Notes: generated by a model from the sequence alone, not told the origin. Positions 8,048 to 16,733 are shown, numbered from the stretch's first letter. The stretch is 47,017 nucleotides of DNA from Saprospiraceae bacterium (GCA_030729925.1 JANQWK010000035.1:1-47017); one strand, 5' to 3'. Numbers and translations are program-made.

Positions 8048-8746
8048 ATGCGCCAGAGATGTCTTTCCACGACCCTAGTATTTTGCCTGCTAATCAGCCT
8101 GCTTTCCTGCGAACCGCCCATCGTCTTTTCAGAGCCACAGCCACCCGGTGCCGGAGAGCTCCAACAATTTCCGGAGGCTATCCAGGGACAGTATGTGTGT
8201 TTGTCCGATACTTCGCTCTTTGTCGTCAACAAACACTTGATCTTCCAGGAAAAGACCTACGTATTTGAGCTGACCCGAAGCGAAATTGCGCAGGATTCCG
8301 GACTGCTGCTCAGCGGAGAGGCTTTGTTTTTTACCGATGATCCGGACTATGGCCCTGCACGCATAGAGGAGCTCAACGATTCGCTTCTAAGCGCCACATG
8401 GGTAGTCCGAGATACCTTTTTTGCCATAGGCCCGACAGGAATACTCAAAAAATTCAGAGGACACCTGATCCTCAATACGAAGCTGGATGAACAAAAATGG
8501 GGGGTATGGGTGTTGGATCGCGATCGAAATGGAGTAATTACTTTGTCAGAAACAGCCTTACCGGAGGATTTGGAGGTGCTCGAGGCCATTACTCCGGTAG
8601 AAGATATTACAGTAGAAGGAGGAAGAACCCAGTACCGGATTGCACCCAGCCGCTCAGCTTTCCGAAAACTACTGCAAAAAGAAACAGCCGTATTCGAACA
8701 TTGTGAGACCTTCGAGCCAGTTGGTAAGGAATCTTCCTCCTATTGA
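8048..8746 (+). CDS. Hypothetical lipoprotein
   Basis: 232 residues. The signal peptide ends in a lipobox (LISLLSC, C21), so the mature protein should be a lipid-anchored periplasmic or outer-membrane protein of about 212 residues. Residues 45-215 seem to form a beta-rich domain with repeated short strands (YVCLSDTSLFVVNKHLIF; LILNTKLDEQKWGVWVLD). I recognise no family. The gene is divergent from the Ca2+-ATPase-like gene, and its stop lies 4 bp from the stop of the convergent ribosome hibernation gene. The N-terminal MRQRC start is preferred because an ORF-extending alternative is not available in frame. Confidence 0.75.
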   Translation: MRQRCLSTTLVFCLLISLLSCEPPIVFSEPQPPGAGELQQFPEAIQGQYVCLSDTSLFVVNKHLIFQEKTYVFELTRSEIAQDSGLLLSGEALFFTDDPDYGPARIEELNDSLLSATWVVRDTFFAIGPTGILKKFRGHLILNTKLDEQKWGVWVLDRDRNGVITLSETALPEDLEVLEAITPVEDITVEGGRTQYRIAPSRSAFRKLLQKETAVFEHCETFEPVGKESSSY

Positions 8747-8750
8747 GGAC

Positions 8751-9047
8751 TTAGAAAGGTTTAGATTTTTCCTTGACCTTCTTCAGCTGTCGGCGCAGCT
8801 TTTCTGCAGTTGAAGCTACCGCCTTTTCGAGTGTTTCTTCGGATTCTTGCGCAAACACGTCGGGGCCGGGAATGCCGAGTTTGATCTCAACCGTTTTATC
8901 TTTTACCCCTTCGCCATCTCCACTTTTCAGATAGACATCGGCGTAAATGATTTCTTCGTAAAAGGTCTGAAGCTTTTGAAGATGGTCGTGGATCACCTGA
9001 TTGAGGTAATCGTTAACTTCCCAGGAGGCATGAATGTTGACTTTCAT
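8751..9047 (-). CDS. hpf: Short ribosome hibernation promoting factor
   Basis: 98 residues, the length of the short HPF/YfiA (RaiA) family. The beta-alpha-beta-beta-beta-alpha pattern is visible: MKVNIHASWEVNDYLNQVIHDHLQKL, then an acidic and lysine-rich middle (VYLKSGDGEGVKDKTVEIKLGIPG), then the terminal helix LEKAVASTAEKLRRQLKKVKEK. Family members bind the decoding centre and inactivate 70S or 100S ribosomes during stationary phase or energy loss. The acidic DVFAQESEETLEKAV segment is typical. It follows the usp/hsp20 run on the same strand after a 119-bp gap. That gap holds its own dyad (9083-9094), so it may be transcribed both with and apart from the upstream genes. Confidence 0.9.
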   Translation of the reverse strand: MKVNIHASWEVNDYLNQVIHDHLQKLQTFYEEIIYADVYLKSGDGEGVKDKTVEIKLGIPGPDVFAQESEETLEKAVASTAEKLRRQLKKVKEKSKPF

Positions 9048-9082
9048 AACATTTAAATTTTAGGGAGGTGAACCTGTGAAAG

Positions 9083-9095
9083 CGATGTTTGTCAG
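9083..9095. promoter_or_regulatory. CRP/FNR-like dyad upstream of hpf
   Basis: CGA (9083-9085), six bases, TCA (9092-9094), then G. The inner right half reads TGTCAG as at 5255-5260 and 11867-11872. The left half has one change (T to C). It sits about 40 bp upstream of the hpf start. Confidence 0.35.
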
Positions 9096-9166
9096 ACAAA
9101 GCCTTTACACTAAAACGCCCACAGGCCTGATTTGGTTATGTTCTTTGAAAAAAAGTATTTTGGGTG

Positions 9167-10051
9167 TTAGCGGACAATCAGCAGCGGGAATTCGTGGTTC
9201 TGCTCGATCAGGGCTTCTGTGACAGACCCAAAAAGCATATTGCGCAAAACGCTGTGTCCGCGAGCTCCTGTAAGAAGGAGATCTGCCTGTATTTCCCGCG
9301 CATACTCCAGGATGTGTTTGGCCGGATTTTGCAGAATATTTTCCCGATACACGGGCTGTATTTTATCGGTGGGAATGTGATAATCCACTACAAATTTGTC
9401 GAAAGCTTCCCGGGCAGCATCGTGCAAAATTTTCCGGAACCCTGCTTCTTTGTAGGGGAGCATGTAGTAGTCGTTGGGTGGGAATTCTACTACGTGCAGG
9501 GCGTGAATAACGGTATCGGGAAACAACAATTGTTTGTCCAAAGCCGTCATCAAAGCCCTTGCCGAAAATTCGGAATAATCAATGGGTACTACGATGTGTC
9601 GGGGTGCGCGTGCAGTTTCATTGACAAAAAGCACCGGACAAGTAGCCTGCCTGGCTACCCTGCGGGCCACGATACCACTGCCGTCGCTGATTGATTTTCT
9701 GCCCAATACCAGCAGGTCTGCTTTTTTGACCTCTGCCCAGTGCGTGATCTGCTCGGAGGGTTTTCCCTCAATGACTTCTATTTTGATTGCAAAGGGTGGC
9801 TGTTCGCCAAAAATAGCTTTTACCTGCTGACTGATTTTTTCAGCCAGCACCTCGTCCAGAGGCTGATCCTGGATGAATCGGGCAATAAAGTCTCCCTCTG
9901 GAATGCGGGGTGCCGAAAAACCGGGTACGATATGCAAGGCATAAAGGGTTTCGATTGGGTAAGCTTTATGTATTTGCGCCAGGTACTCCAGTATGGTTTG
10001 ATCCAGAGGAGAAAAGTCCAATCCCAGTATTACCCTTTTGAATTGTGTCAT
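9167..10051 (-). CDS. Universal stress protein, tandem UspA domains
   Basis: 294 residues in two UspA-like halves (about 1-145 and 150-294). Here the intact nucleotide-binding signature is in the second domain: GARGHSVLRNMLFGSVT near residues 270-286, fitting G-x2-G-x9-G-S. The first domain reads LVLGRKSISDGSGIVARRVA and lacks it. This is the opposite arrangement to the Usp at 4327-5181, so the pair is not a simple recent duplication. It lies 10 bp downstream of the next usp gene, in a run with hsp20 and the eRF1-like gene. The function is stress survival in the cytoplasm, with unknown chemistry. Confidence 0.9.
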   Translation of the reverse strand: MTQFKRVILGLDFSPLDQTILEYLAQIHKAYPIETLYALHIVPGFSAPRIPEGDFIARFIQDQPLDEVLAEKISQQVKAIFGEQPPFAIKIEVIEGKPSEQITHWAEVKKADLLVLGRKSISDGSGIVARRVARQATCPVLFVNETARAPRHIVVPIDYSEFSARALMTALDKQLLFPDTVIHALHVVEFPPNDYYMLPYKEAGFRKILHDAAREAFDKFVVDYHIPTDKIQPVYRENILQNPAKHILEYAREIQADLLLTGARGHSVLRNMLFGSVTEALIEQNHEFPLLIVR

Positions 10052-10061
10052 ATCCGGTGTT

Positions 10062-10898
10062 TTAGATTTTGATGCTCAAAACAGGAATCTCTCCAAATTT
10101 AACCAAATTTTCGGGAATACTTTCCACAAATATGCTGCTGATATCCTGCCGGCCATGGTTGGCAATGGCAATCAGGTCAGCATTTACGGATTTGGCAAAG
10201 GCCATAATACCGGATTCGATATTAAAGTGATTGTAATTGTGGGTTTGTAGCGTAACCCCGGGGTGCTGCGCCAGGAAATTCTCGATGCGCTGCATGGCTT
10301 CATCGCTGGGCACGAAATTAAAGGGGGTGGTCACCTCTACAAAGTGCAGGTGTTCGGCACCCGCCTGTTGCGCAATATCTAAAAGCCGCTGGAAAGCACC
10401 GTGGGTATCGGACTCCAGTCCAGACGCAAAAACCACTGTTTTGGCCTGGAAGGGGCGATCTTGTTGTTTGACCACCAGTACCGGACTGCCCGATCTGCGC
10501 ATCATGCGCTCTGTGGTGGTGCCCAGCACAAATTTTTCCAGGGCACTTCTGCTGGTAGCTCCCATGATGATGAGATCCTTTCGGAGCGCAGTGAGGTGGT
10601 GGATGAAATTGCGGGTAGAACCCGCATAAAGTATCTGGTATTGCACCACAACACCCCTGCTTTCGCCTTCTTGCTGCAGGATCTCCAGTTGTGCTGTCGC
10701 ATAATCAATTTGTTGCCGAATTTCAGGAAAACTGTCTTTTTTGGCGTCAGCCAGTTCCTCCCAATCAGAAGGCACCTGTATGGCATGCAAAATTTCCAGT
10801 CTGGCCTGCATGGTGGTTGCCAGCTCAAAAGCTGCATGAGTGGCGGCCATGCCCCACTCCGAGAAATCAGTCAGCAAGAGCAAGTCTTTCATGGGCAT
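10062..10898 (-). CDS. Universal stress protein, tandem UspA domains
   Basis: 278 residues with two UspA-like domains. Domain 1 has a variant ATP loop, IIMGATSRSALEKFVLGTTTE, with Ser in place of the second Gly of G-x2-G. Domain 2 (LIAIANHGRQDISSIFVESIPENLVKF) is degenerate. ATP binding is thus less certain than for the two neighbouring Usps. The start gives MPMKDLLLLTDFSEWG, matching the first strand of the fold; only 6 bp separate it from the hsp20 stop, so translation is probably coupled. It is part of the minus-strand run eRF1-like, hsp20, usp, usp, (hpf). Confidence 0.9.
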   Translation of the reverse strand: MPMKDLLLLTDFSEWGMAATHAAFELATTMQARLEILHAIQVPSDWEELADAKKDSFPEIRQQIDYATAQLEILQQEGESRGVVVQYQILYAGSTRNFIHHLTALRKDLIIMGATSRSALEKFVLGTTTERMMRRSGSPVLVVKQQDRPFQAKTVVFASGLESDTHGAFQRLLDIAQQAGAEHLHFVEVTTPFNFVPSDEAMQRIENFLAQHPGVTLQTHNYNHFNIESGIMAFAKSVNADLIAIANHGRQDISSIFVESIPENLVKFGEIPVLSIKI

Positions 10899-10904
10899 TG
10901 GGTA

Positions 10905-11354
10905 TTAATGAACCTGTATCTTCTGGTGTGTTTTTTCCTGTTCTTGCGGAACGTCCACAAATTCCAGCCGGAGAATCCCTGCATCGAGCGTGGCATTGAT
11001 CTGTTCGTGGCCCAAACCTTTGGCGAGCCTGAAGCTGCGCTCAAAAGTATCGTAGGTAAATTCTTCCAGAATGATTTCTGCATCTACGCCGGACTGCTGT
11101 TGGCCTTTTTCACCGCGAATCCTGAGCAAATCGTCGCTCACGGTAATCTCGATATCGGCTTTGGAAAATCCGGGCACTGCAATTTCCAGGATAAAAAGCT
11201 GGTCGCTTTTGCGCAGGTTGACCGGAGGAAGGTTATCCCTTTTACCCGGCCAGTCCAACGCATTTCGACCCAAAAAATGATAGGGATCAATGATCGGCGC
11301 ATAGCGCTCGCCCATCCGATCAAAAATCCGGTTGCTGATATTGGGCCTCCACAT
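10905..11354 (-). CDS. Hsp20/alpha-crystallin small heat shock protein
   Basis: 149 residues. The alpha-crystallin domain spans about 45-140 and shows the family's marks: a first strand (NLRKSDQLFILEIAVPGFSKADIEITV), the L6-7 region and the hallmark ATLDAGILRLEF (A-x-x-x-x-G-I-L). A C-terminal I-x-V motif (KIQVH) is used for oligomer assembly in the family. It holds unfolding proteins in the cytoplasm for refolding by other chaperones such as ClpB, encoded 3 kb away on the same strand. It lies between the eRF1-like gene (22 bp upstream) and a usp gene (6 bp downstream). Confidence 0.92.
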   Translation of the reverse strand: MWRPNISNRIFDRMGERYAPIIDPYHFLGRNALDWPGKRDNLPPVNLRKSDQLFILEIAVPGFSKADIEITVSDDLLRIRGEKGQQQSGVDAEIILEEFTYDTFERSFRLAKGLGHEQINATLDAGILRLEFVDVPQEQEKTHQKIQVH

Positions 11355-11376
11355 GGTTTTGGGATTTTGAGGTGAG

Positions 11377-11787
11377 TTAATGGATGAAGTGAAAAAATTC
11401 TTTCACTTTTGCTATCATTTGGTTTTCGGTTAGTTGTCCGCTGGTTTCGACAGACAGTAGCTGAGGTTTGAAGTTTTTGTCTTCCAGAATAGCTTTTTCG
11501 AGGGATATTTTTGCCTCGGCAGGGCCAAAAATGTAGAGTTCCTGGCTATCCTTTACTTTATTTTTCAATACGTCCACAAAGGCAGCTATCTGGTGGTTGC
11601 GGCGTTCCAGGTACTTGGTGTCTGAATTTTTGTCCATAGGACCCCAAGGTTCTTTAGATCGGGAGCCCCCTTTAACATGAAAATCCTCGATGTTGGAGGC
11701 TATTTGCTCCATTTCTACATGTTCATGGTTGAGGTTTATCACAAATGCCTGCTTGTAGTCGAGCCAAATTCCGGTATGCGTTCCCAT
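11377..11787 (-). CDS. Small eRF1-like (baeRF / host-attachment type) protein
   Basis: 136 residues without signal peptide or membrane helices. It begins GIWLDYKQAFVINL, a strand and turn seen in small proteins annotated as translational machinery or host attachment proteins, and has LYIFGPAEAKISLEKAI, resembling the GP-x-x-x-K segment of eRF1 domain 3 and L7Ae-like folds. I assign the family from these two motifs only. It lacks the N-terminal decoding and GGQ domains of release factors. It heads the run with hsp20, two usp genes and hpf, which fits a ribosome-related role in stress, but this is inference. A dyad at 11859-11872 lies about 75 bp upstream. Confidence 0.6.
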   Translation of the reverse strand: MGTHTGIWLDYKQAFVINLNHEHVEMEQIASNIEDFHVKGGSRSKEPWGPMDKNSDTKYLERRNHQIAAFVDVLKNKVKDSQELYIFGPAEAKISLEKAILEDKNFKPQLLSVETSGQLTENQMIAKVKEFFHFIH

Positions 11788-11858
11788 GGTGAATTAATTT
11801 ATCGGCTAATAAAATATGTTTTATATTAGCAAGTTACCGGCTTAACACAAGGGGGGCA

Positions 11859-11872
11859 GTGACGTCTGTCAG
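11859..11872. promoter_or_regulatory. CRP/FNR-like dyad between the stress operon and the carbonic anhydrase gene
   Basis: TGA (11860-11862), six bases, TCA (11869-11871), then G. It shares TGTCAG with the sites at 5247 and 14078. It lies in the 132-bp divergent spacer, about 72 bp from the minus-strand eRF1-like gene and 48 bp from the plus-strand carbonic anhydrase gene, so either could be its target. Confidence 0.45.
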
Positions 11873-11919
11873 TCTAGCCCCTGATATTAGTCATTCATAA
11901 ACCAATACAATTTGTCCAT

Positions 11920-12429
11920 ATGGCACTGATCAAGACAGTCAGGGGGTTTACGCCTTCCTTCGGAAAAAATTGCTTTCTGGCAGAAAATGCTACGATTATC
12001 GGGGATGTTTCGATGGGAGACCAAGGGAGCATCTGGTACCAGGCCGTGGTGAGGGGCGATGTGAATTTTATCCGGATCGGCAACAAGGTGAATATTCAGG
12101 ATGGTGCGGTGATACACGGGACGTATGAGCGAGCCGGTACGACGATCGGCAACAATGTGTCTATAGGTCATCGAGCCATTGTGCACGGCTGCACACTGCA
12201 CGACAATGTGCTGGTGGGTATGGGGGCGATCATCATGGACAATGCAGTGGTAGAGGAAAACGTGCTGATCGCAGCCGGAGCGGTGGTACTCCAAAACGCT
12301 GTGCTGGAATCAGGGCATATCTACGCCGGTGTCCCGGCAAAAAAGGTGAAAGCACTGGGCGCGGAACAGTTTGCCGATACGATTGGTCGCATTGCAGATG
12401 CTTATGTGACCTACGCCAGTTGGTTTTAG
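11920..12429 (+). CDS. Gamma-class carbonic anhydrase family protein
   Basis: 169 residues made mostly of left-handed beta-helix hexapeptide repeats (about 20-135: ATIIGD, GSIWYQ, AVVRGD, IRIGNK). The three metal-binding histidines of the gamma-CA family are at H66 (VIHGT), H84 and H89 (IGHRAIVHG), so zinc or iron binding across trimer interfaces is expected. The C-terminal GVPAKKVKAL and following helix are usual for YrdA/PaaY-like members. Whether it hydrates CO2 cannot be told, since many homologues have other or no measured activity. It diverges from the stress operon, and its stop overlaps the stop of the convergent DMT transporter gene by 4 bp. Confidence 0.88.
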   Translation: MALIKTVRGFTPSFGKNCFLAENATIIGDVSMGDQGSIWYQAVVRGDVNFIRIGNKVNIQDGAVIHGTYERAGTTIGNNVSIGHRAIVHGCTLHDNVLVGMGAIIMDNAVVEENVLIAAGAVVLQNAVLESGHIYAGVPAKKVKALGAEQFADTIGRIADAYVTYASWF

Positions 12430-13310
12430 TGCCGGCTGAGGTACACGCCTGCGAGGATGAGTACCATGGCAAGTACGTGAAACAGGCCGATGTGCTCCCC
12501 GTCGAATAGTCCCCACATGACGGCTACGGCGGGCACGATATAACTCACCGTGGATGCAAAAACGGGGTTGGTTCGGTGTACGAGCTGGAAGAAAATAATA
12601 GACGCCATTACGGTGCTCATCAAGGCGAGGAGGGCGATGTAGCCCAAAGCTGTCCAGCTTTCCGGCTGGGTTTGCATGCGTTCGGTAAAGTCGGTTTGGA
12701 ACAGGAAGAGCAGGGCAGGGAGTCCGACCATGACAAAGGAGGTCGCGCTAATGGCAACGGGGTTCATGTCGCGGAGCTTGTAAGCCACCAAGTTCGAACT
12801 GGTGCCGTAGCACAGGGTTGCCAGGATCACAAAGCCGCCGTACCAGAAATTGCCCTCCGCGCCGCCTTGTTTTCCTGAAAGGATGAGCAGCACCGCGCCC
12901 ATCAAACCGGTAATAACCCCGAGGATTTTTAGCCAGCTTACCTTGGAACGAAAGAAAAGCGCGCCAATGAGCAGGGTAAAGACCGGGCTGAGGGAATTGA
13001 GGATACCGGCAGCCGAGCTGCTGATTTGGGTTTGGGCGATGGGAAACAGGAACGAGGGGATACCGGTGCCGGTAAGTCCTACGACGATCATCAGCGGCCA
13101 GCGAGACCAGTTGATGCGGCGAAACTGCCAGGCGAGGTAGGGGAGCAGCAGTAGTGCTGACACCCCGAGCCTGATGCTGGCTACCTGCTCGAAGGGAAAA
13201 GTTTCGAGACCCTTTTTGATCAAAATGTAGGATGTGCCCCAGATCAGGCTCAAAAATATCAATATTCCCCAGGCTTTCAGGGGAGACAAAGGATCGCTAT
13301 GCTGTTTCAA
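12426..13310 (-). CDS. EamA/DMT-superfamily transporter
   Basis: 294 residues with about ten hydrophobic helices arranged as two EamA repeats (about 12-145 and 158-293). The first helix reads WGILIFLSLIWGTSYILIKKGLETFPFEQVASIRLG, a typical EamA start, and the motif GxPSFLFPIAQTQISSSAAGILNSLSPVFTLLIGALFF closes repeat 1. The family moves metabolites such as amino acids or purines, mostly outward, across the inner membrane; the substrate cannot be read from sequence. It stands apart from the stress genes, with 60 bp to the beta-barrel gene upstream on the same strand. Confidence 0.88.
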   Translation of the reverse strand: MKQHSDPLSPLKAWGILIFLSLIWGTSYILIKKGLETFPFEQVASIRLGVSALLLLPYLAWQFRRINWSRWPLMIVVGLTGTGIPSFLFPIAQTQISSSAAGILNSLSPVFTLLIGALFFRSKVSWLKILGVITGLMGAVLLILSGKQGGAEGNFWYGGFVILATLCYGTSSNLVAYKLRDMNPVAISATSFVMVGLPALLFLFQTDFTERMQTQPESWTALGYIALLALMSTVMASIIFFQLVHRTNPVFASTVSYIVPAVAVMWGLFDGEHIGLFHVLAMVLILAGVYLSRH

Positions 13311-13370
13311 GTTCCTAAATTTGAGCGCAAAAGTAGGTTTATTTTCGCTCGCCGTACAGCATTTGTAAGC

Positions 13371-14024
13371 TTAATTTGGGTTGATTTTGGCGAGTCCGCC
13401 AAAATAGTACCGGAATCCCACGGAAAAGTCGAACTGGTTGGTTTTGGAGATGGTCTGTTGTTTTGCACCGGCAATTTCGGTATCGAAATCACTCCTGGCA
13501 TAATTGTATTTGACCAGGGCTTCTATGCCAATAGATCCGCTGGAAACCACGGTAAAGCCGGGGCCAAAACCCAGGGCAAAGATATTGGTATTGATTTTTT
13601 GGGCTTGCCCGGCAATTTCTTTGTCATCGCGGGCATTGCCAAAACCAAAGTTGGCTTCCAGGAAAATGGCACTGTCGTCCGTAGTGAGGAAAAAATAGCG
13701 GGCAAAAGGTCCGAAGAGCAAATCGCTATCGCGGGTGAAGTCTTCGCCGGTGTTGTCCACCTTGCTAAAGGTGTAGTCCATTCCGATACCTACTGCAAAT
13801 TCATCCAGGATAAAATACCCGATAGAAGGGGCGATGCTGAATTGGGTAGAGGAGGGCGTTTCTTCAATTTCTTCTCCTGCGGCATTGATCTGCGTGATTC
13901 TGGATTGTGCAGAAGAAAGTCCGAAAGTGGAGCCGATCATGAAGTTGCCCGCCTGGGTAACTTGTGCGCTTAGGGTATAAGCGCTTAAAAAGAGGATCGT
14001 AGTGAGAAGGGAAAATTTTTTCAT
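13371..14024 (-). CDS. Outer-membrane beta-barrel protein (OmpA/OmpW-like porin family)
   Basis: 217 residues. A signal peptide (MKKFSLLTTILFLSAYTLSAQ) is followed by alternating amphipathic strands rich in Gly and aromatic residues (IGYFILDEFAVGIGMDYTF; LLFGPFARYFFL; IFLEANFGFG). It ends FSVGFRYYFGGLAKINPN; the last strand is followed by a short tail rather than ending at a terminal Phe. The size fits an eight-stranded barrel of the Bacteroidota porin-like family. The substrate is unknown. Sequence at 13321-13348 (GAGCG paired with CGCTC) may form a loose terminator after its stop. The dyad at 14078-14091 lies about 55 bp upstream, the best match to the one upstream of the usp gene at 4327-5181. 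Confidence 0.82.
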   Translation of the reverse strand: MKKFSLLTTILFLSAYTLSAQVTQAGNFMIGSTFGLSSAQSRITQINAAGEEIEETPSSTQFSIAPSIGYFILDEFAVGIGMDYTFSKVDNTGEDFTRDSDLLFGPFARYFFLTTDDSAIFLEANFGFGNARDDKEIAGQAQKINTNIFALGFGPGFTVVSSGSIGIEALVKYNYARSDFDTEIAGAKQQTISKTNQFDFSVGFRYYFGGLAKINPN

Positions 14025-14077
14025 GGCAGCGATGTTTTTGTGTTATCAAAATTATCGCTGCCATGAAGGGTGAGGTA

Positions 14078-14091
14078 CTGACAGAAATCAG
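14078..14091. promoter_or_regulatory. CRP/FNR-like dyad upstream of the beta-barrel gene
   Basis: CTGA-N6-TCAG (CTGACAGAAATCAG), a palindrome with four-base arms at FNR/CRP spacing. On the minus strand it reads TGATTTCTGTCAG. The surrounding 18 bp match 5246-5263 with one difference. It lies between the clpB stop (14118) and the beta-barrel start (14024). Confidence 0.5.
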
Positions 14092-14117
14092 CTGGTTGGG
14101 GTGATTTGGGTCAGTTG

Positions 14118-16733
14118 TTAGTTGAGTTCTTCACCCGGTAGGGGTGCGCGGAACACCAGTTCGTCGTCAAAGGCATCTACCACCACGGGAACCTGAGGGT
14201 CGAGGTTGCCCATGAGGATCGCTTTGGACAATTGGTTGAGGACTTTCTTTTGGATCACCCTTTTGACGGGTCTGGCTCCAAACTGTGGATCAAAGCCTTC
14301 GGTGGACAGATAATCAACGGCCTCGTTGGTCACGTGGAGTTGGATATCCTGTTTGCGGAGGTTTTTGATCAGGGTCTCCAGTTGTTGGCGCACGATCGTT
14401 TTGACCGTATCCCTATCGAGGGGTTGGAACATGATGACTTCGTCAATTCGGTTCAAAAACTCGGGTCTGACGGCATCTTTGAGCAAATCAAACACCAGGT
14501 TTTTCGTCTTGTGGATAACCTCTTCGCGATTCTGTGCGGTCAGTTTTTCGAAGTTTTCGCGAATCAGGTCCGATCCGATATTGGAGGTCATGATGACGAT
14601 CGTATTTTTAAAATTGACGGTTCTGCCTTTGTTGTCGGTCAATCGGCCATCATCCAGCACTTGCAGCAGCACATTGAACACATCGGGGTGTGCTTTTTCG
14701 ATTTCATCGAGCAAGACCACCGAATAAGGTTTTCTGCGCACGGCTTCGGTCAGTTGTCCACCTTCATCGTAGCCCACATAGCCGGGAGGAGCGCCTACCA
14801 ATCTGGAAACGGTGTGTTTTTCCTGGTACTCGCTCATATCTATGCGGGTCATGAGGTTTTCGTCATTGAACAGGTACTCGGCCAATGCTTTAGCCAGCTC
14901 TGTTTTACCCACTCCGGTTGTACCGAGGAACAAGAAAGACCCGATGGGGCGTTTTTCGTCTGACAGTCCGGTACGGCTTCTTCGGATCGCATCGGAGACG
15001 GCCTCGATAGCTTCATCCTGTCCCACAACGCGTTTGTGGAGTTCATCTTCGAGCTGGAGGAGTTTTTCCCGTTCGCTTTTCAGCATGCGGGTCACGGGTA
15101 TGCCGGTCCATTTGGCTACGATTTGGGCGATATCTTCTGCATCTACCTCTTCTTTGACCAGGAGGTTTCGGCTGCTTTGCATCTCCTGCAAGCGTTTGGT
15201 GAAGTCTTCCAGTTGGCTTTGGGCAGCGGGGATGCGTCCGTATCGGATTTCGGCGGCTTCGCTAAAATTCCCTTCTCTTTCGGCGCGGATACCCTCGTTT
15301 TTGAGGGACTCCAGTTCGGCCTTTGTCTGTTGTATGCCCAGCACCACTTCGCGTTCGCTTTCCCAGCGGGCTTTCAGTCCGTGTCGTTTTTCTTCGAGAT
15401 TAGCCAGTTCCTTATTGATTTGTTCGATTTTGAGCTGGTCATTTTCGCGTTTCATGGCTTCCCGTTCGATTTCGAGCTGTCGGATTTTCCTTTCCACCTC
15501 ATCGAGTTCTTCGGGCATGGAATTCATTTCGAGTCTTAGTCGGGCTGCTGCCTCGTCAATCAGGTCTATGGCCTTATCCGGCAAAAAGCGATCGGTGATA
15601 TAGCGATCGGATAATTGGACGGCGGCGATGATCGCATCGTCCTTGATATTGATCTTGTGATGGGTCTCGTAGCGCTCTTTTAGTCCTCTTAGGATAGAAA
15701 TAGCATCCTCCATATCCGGTTCGTCCACCATCACCATTTGGAATCGCCTCTCGAGAGCTTTATCGGCTTCGAAGTACTTTTGGTATTCATCGAGGGTAGT
15801 TGCCCCGATAGCGCGCAGGTCGCCTCTGGCCAGTGCTGGTTTGAGGATATTGGCTGCATCCATGGCGCCCTGGTTCTTTCCTGCGCCCACGAGGGTGTGG
15901 ATTTCATCAATAAACAAGAAGATATCTCCCTCGGCGGAAATGACCTCATTGACCACGGATTTGAGTCTTTCCTCGAACTCGCCCTGGTATTTGGCGCCGG
16001 CGATCAGGGCACCCATATCGAGGGCATAGATCTCCTTGTCGCGCAGGTCTTCCGGGATATCGCCATTGACGATGCGGTGGGCCAGACCCTCCACGATGGC
16101 GGTTTTTCCGACTCCGGGTTCGCCAATCAGGATGGGATTATTTTTGGTTCTGCGGGCGAGGATATGCAGTACGCGCCGAATCTCATCTTCCCGACCTATC
16201 ACCGGATCCAGTTTGCCATTGCGCGCCCGCTCATTGAGGTTCACGGCATATTTGTTGAGGGCATTATAGCTATCCTCGGCGCTGGCGCTTGTCGCTTTTC
16301 GCCCTTTTCGCAGGTCGTTAATCGCTGCGATCAGACTTTTTTCGGCGAGGCCGGCATCTTTGAGCAGGCGGGCGCTGCTATCGTTGCCTTTCAGGATACC
16401 CAGGATCAGGTGTTCGATGGCGATGTACTCGTCACCAAAAGTTTTGAGGTAGCGATTGGCCTCCTGTAGGGTTTGGCCGATGTCCCTGGAGAGATAGGCT
16501 TGGCCGCCGCTCACCTTGGGGTAGCCGCTCACAAGGCTGCTCACAGCCTTGCTGACCATGGGCAGATTGATCCCCAATTTCTTGAAAATAAAGGGCGTCA
16601 CATTTTGATCCACTTCGAAAATAGCCTGGAGCAGGTGTCCATTCTCTATGGCCTGGTGCTGGTTGTCGGAAGCCAGCGCCTGTGCGCGCTGAAACACCTC
16701 CTGGGCATTTATGGTCAGATTATTCAGGTTCAT
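14118..16733 (-). CDS. clpB: ATP-dependent disaggregase ClpB
   Basis: 871 residues, full length. Domains in order are: Clp N-terminal repeat (about 1-145), AAA-1 with Walker A GEPGVGKT (204-211) and Walker [17 protein letters not shown], the ClpB-specific coiled-coil M domain (about 405-525, rich in Leu/Glu/Arg), and AAA-2 with GTTGVGKT near residue 600 and [14 protein letters not shown]. The C terminus holds the D2 small domain. The long M domain separates it from ClpA and ClpC. It extracts polypeptides from aggregates together with DnaK and small heat shock proteins. The upstream spacer (16734-16898) holds two TGTCAG elements, at 16836-16849 and 16869-16881. I see no heat-shock sigma-factor or CIRCE-type hairpin. 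Confidence 0.96.
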   Translation of the reverse strand: MNLNNLTINAQEVFQRAQALASDNQHQAIENGHLLQAIFEVDQNVTPFIFKKLGINLPMVSKAVSSLVSGYPKVSGGQAYLSRDIGQTLQEANRYLKTFGDEYIAIEHLILGILKGNDSSARLLKDAGLAEKSLIAAINDLRKGRKATSASAEDSYNALNKYAVNLNERARNGKLDPVIGREDEIRRVLHILARRTKNNPILIGEPGVGKTAIVEGLAHRIVNGDIPEDLRDKEIYALDMGALIAGAKYQGEFEERLKSVVNEVISAEGDIFLFIDEIHTLVGAGKNQGAMDAANILKPALARGDLRAIGATTLDEYQKYFEADKALERRFQMVMVDEPDMEDAISILRGLKERYETHHKINIKDDAIIAAVQLSDRYITDRFLPDKAIDLIDEAAARLRLEMNSMPEELDEVERKIRQLEIEREAMKRENDQLKIEQINKELANLEEKRHGLKARWESEREVVLGIQQTKAELESLKNEGIRAEREGNFSEAAEIRYGRIPAAQSQLEDFTKRLQEMQSSRNLLVKEEVDAEDIAQIVAKWTGIPVTRMLKSEREKLLQLEDELHKRVVGQDEAIEAVSDAIRRSRTGLSDEKRPIGSFLFLGTTGVGKTELAKALAEYLFNDENLMTRIDMSEYQEKHTVSRLVGAPPGYVGYDEGGQLTEAVRRKPYSVVLLDEIEKAHPDVFNVLLQVLDDGRLTDNKGRTVNFKNTIVIMTSNIGSDLIRENFEKLTAQNREEVIHKTKNLVFDLLKDAVRPEFLNRIDEVIMFQPLDRDTVKTIVRQQLETLIKNLRKQDIQLHVTNEAVDYLSTEGFDPQFGARPVKRVIQKKVLNQLSKAILMGNLDPQVPVVVDAFDDELVFRAPLPGEELN

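Noticed and set aside
10401-11375. Plus-strand ORF of 324 codons opposite usp and hsp20
   Set aside because: It runs across two well-supported minus-strand genes, and its translation lacks domain features.
14232-15603. Plus-strand ORFs of 243 and 263 codons opposite clpB
   Set aside because: They lie wholly inside a highly conserved clpB reading frame and have low-complexity, Ser- or Phe-rich translations.
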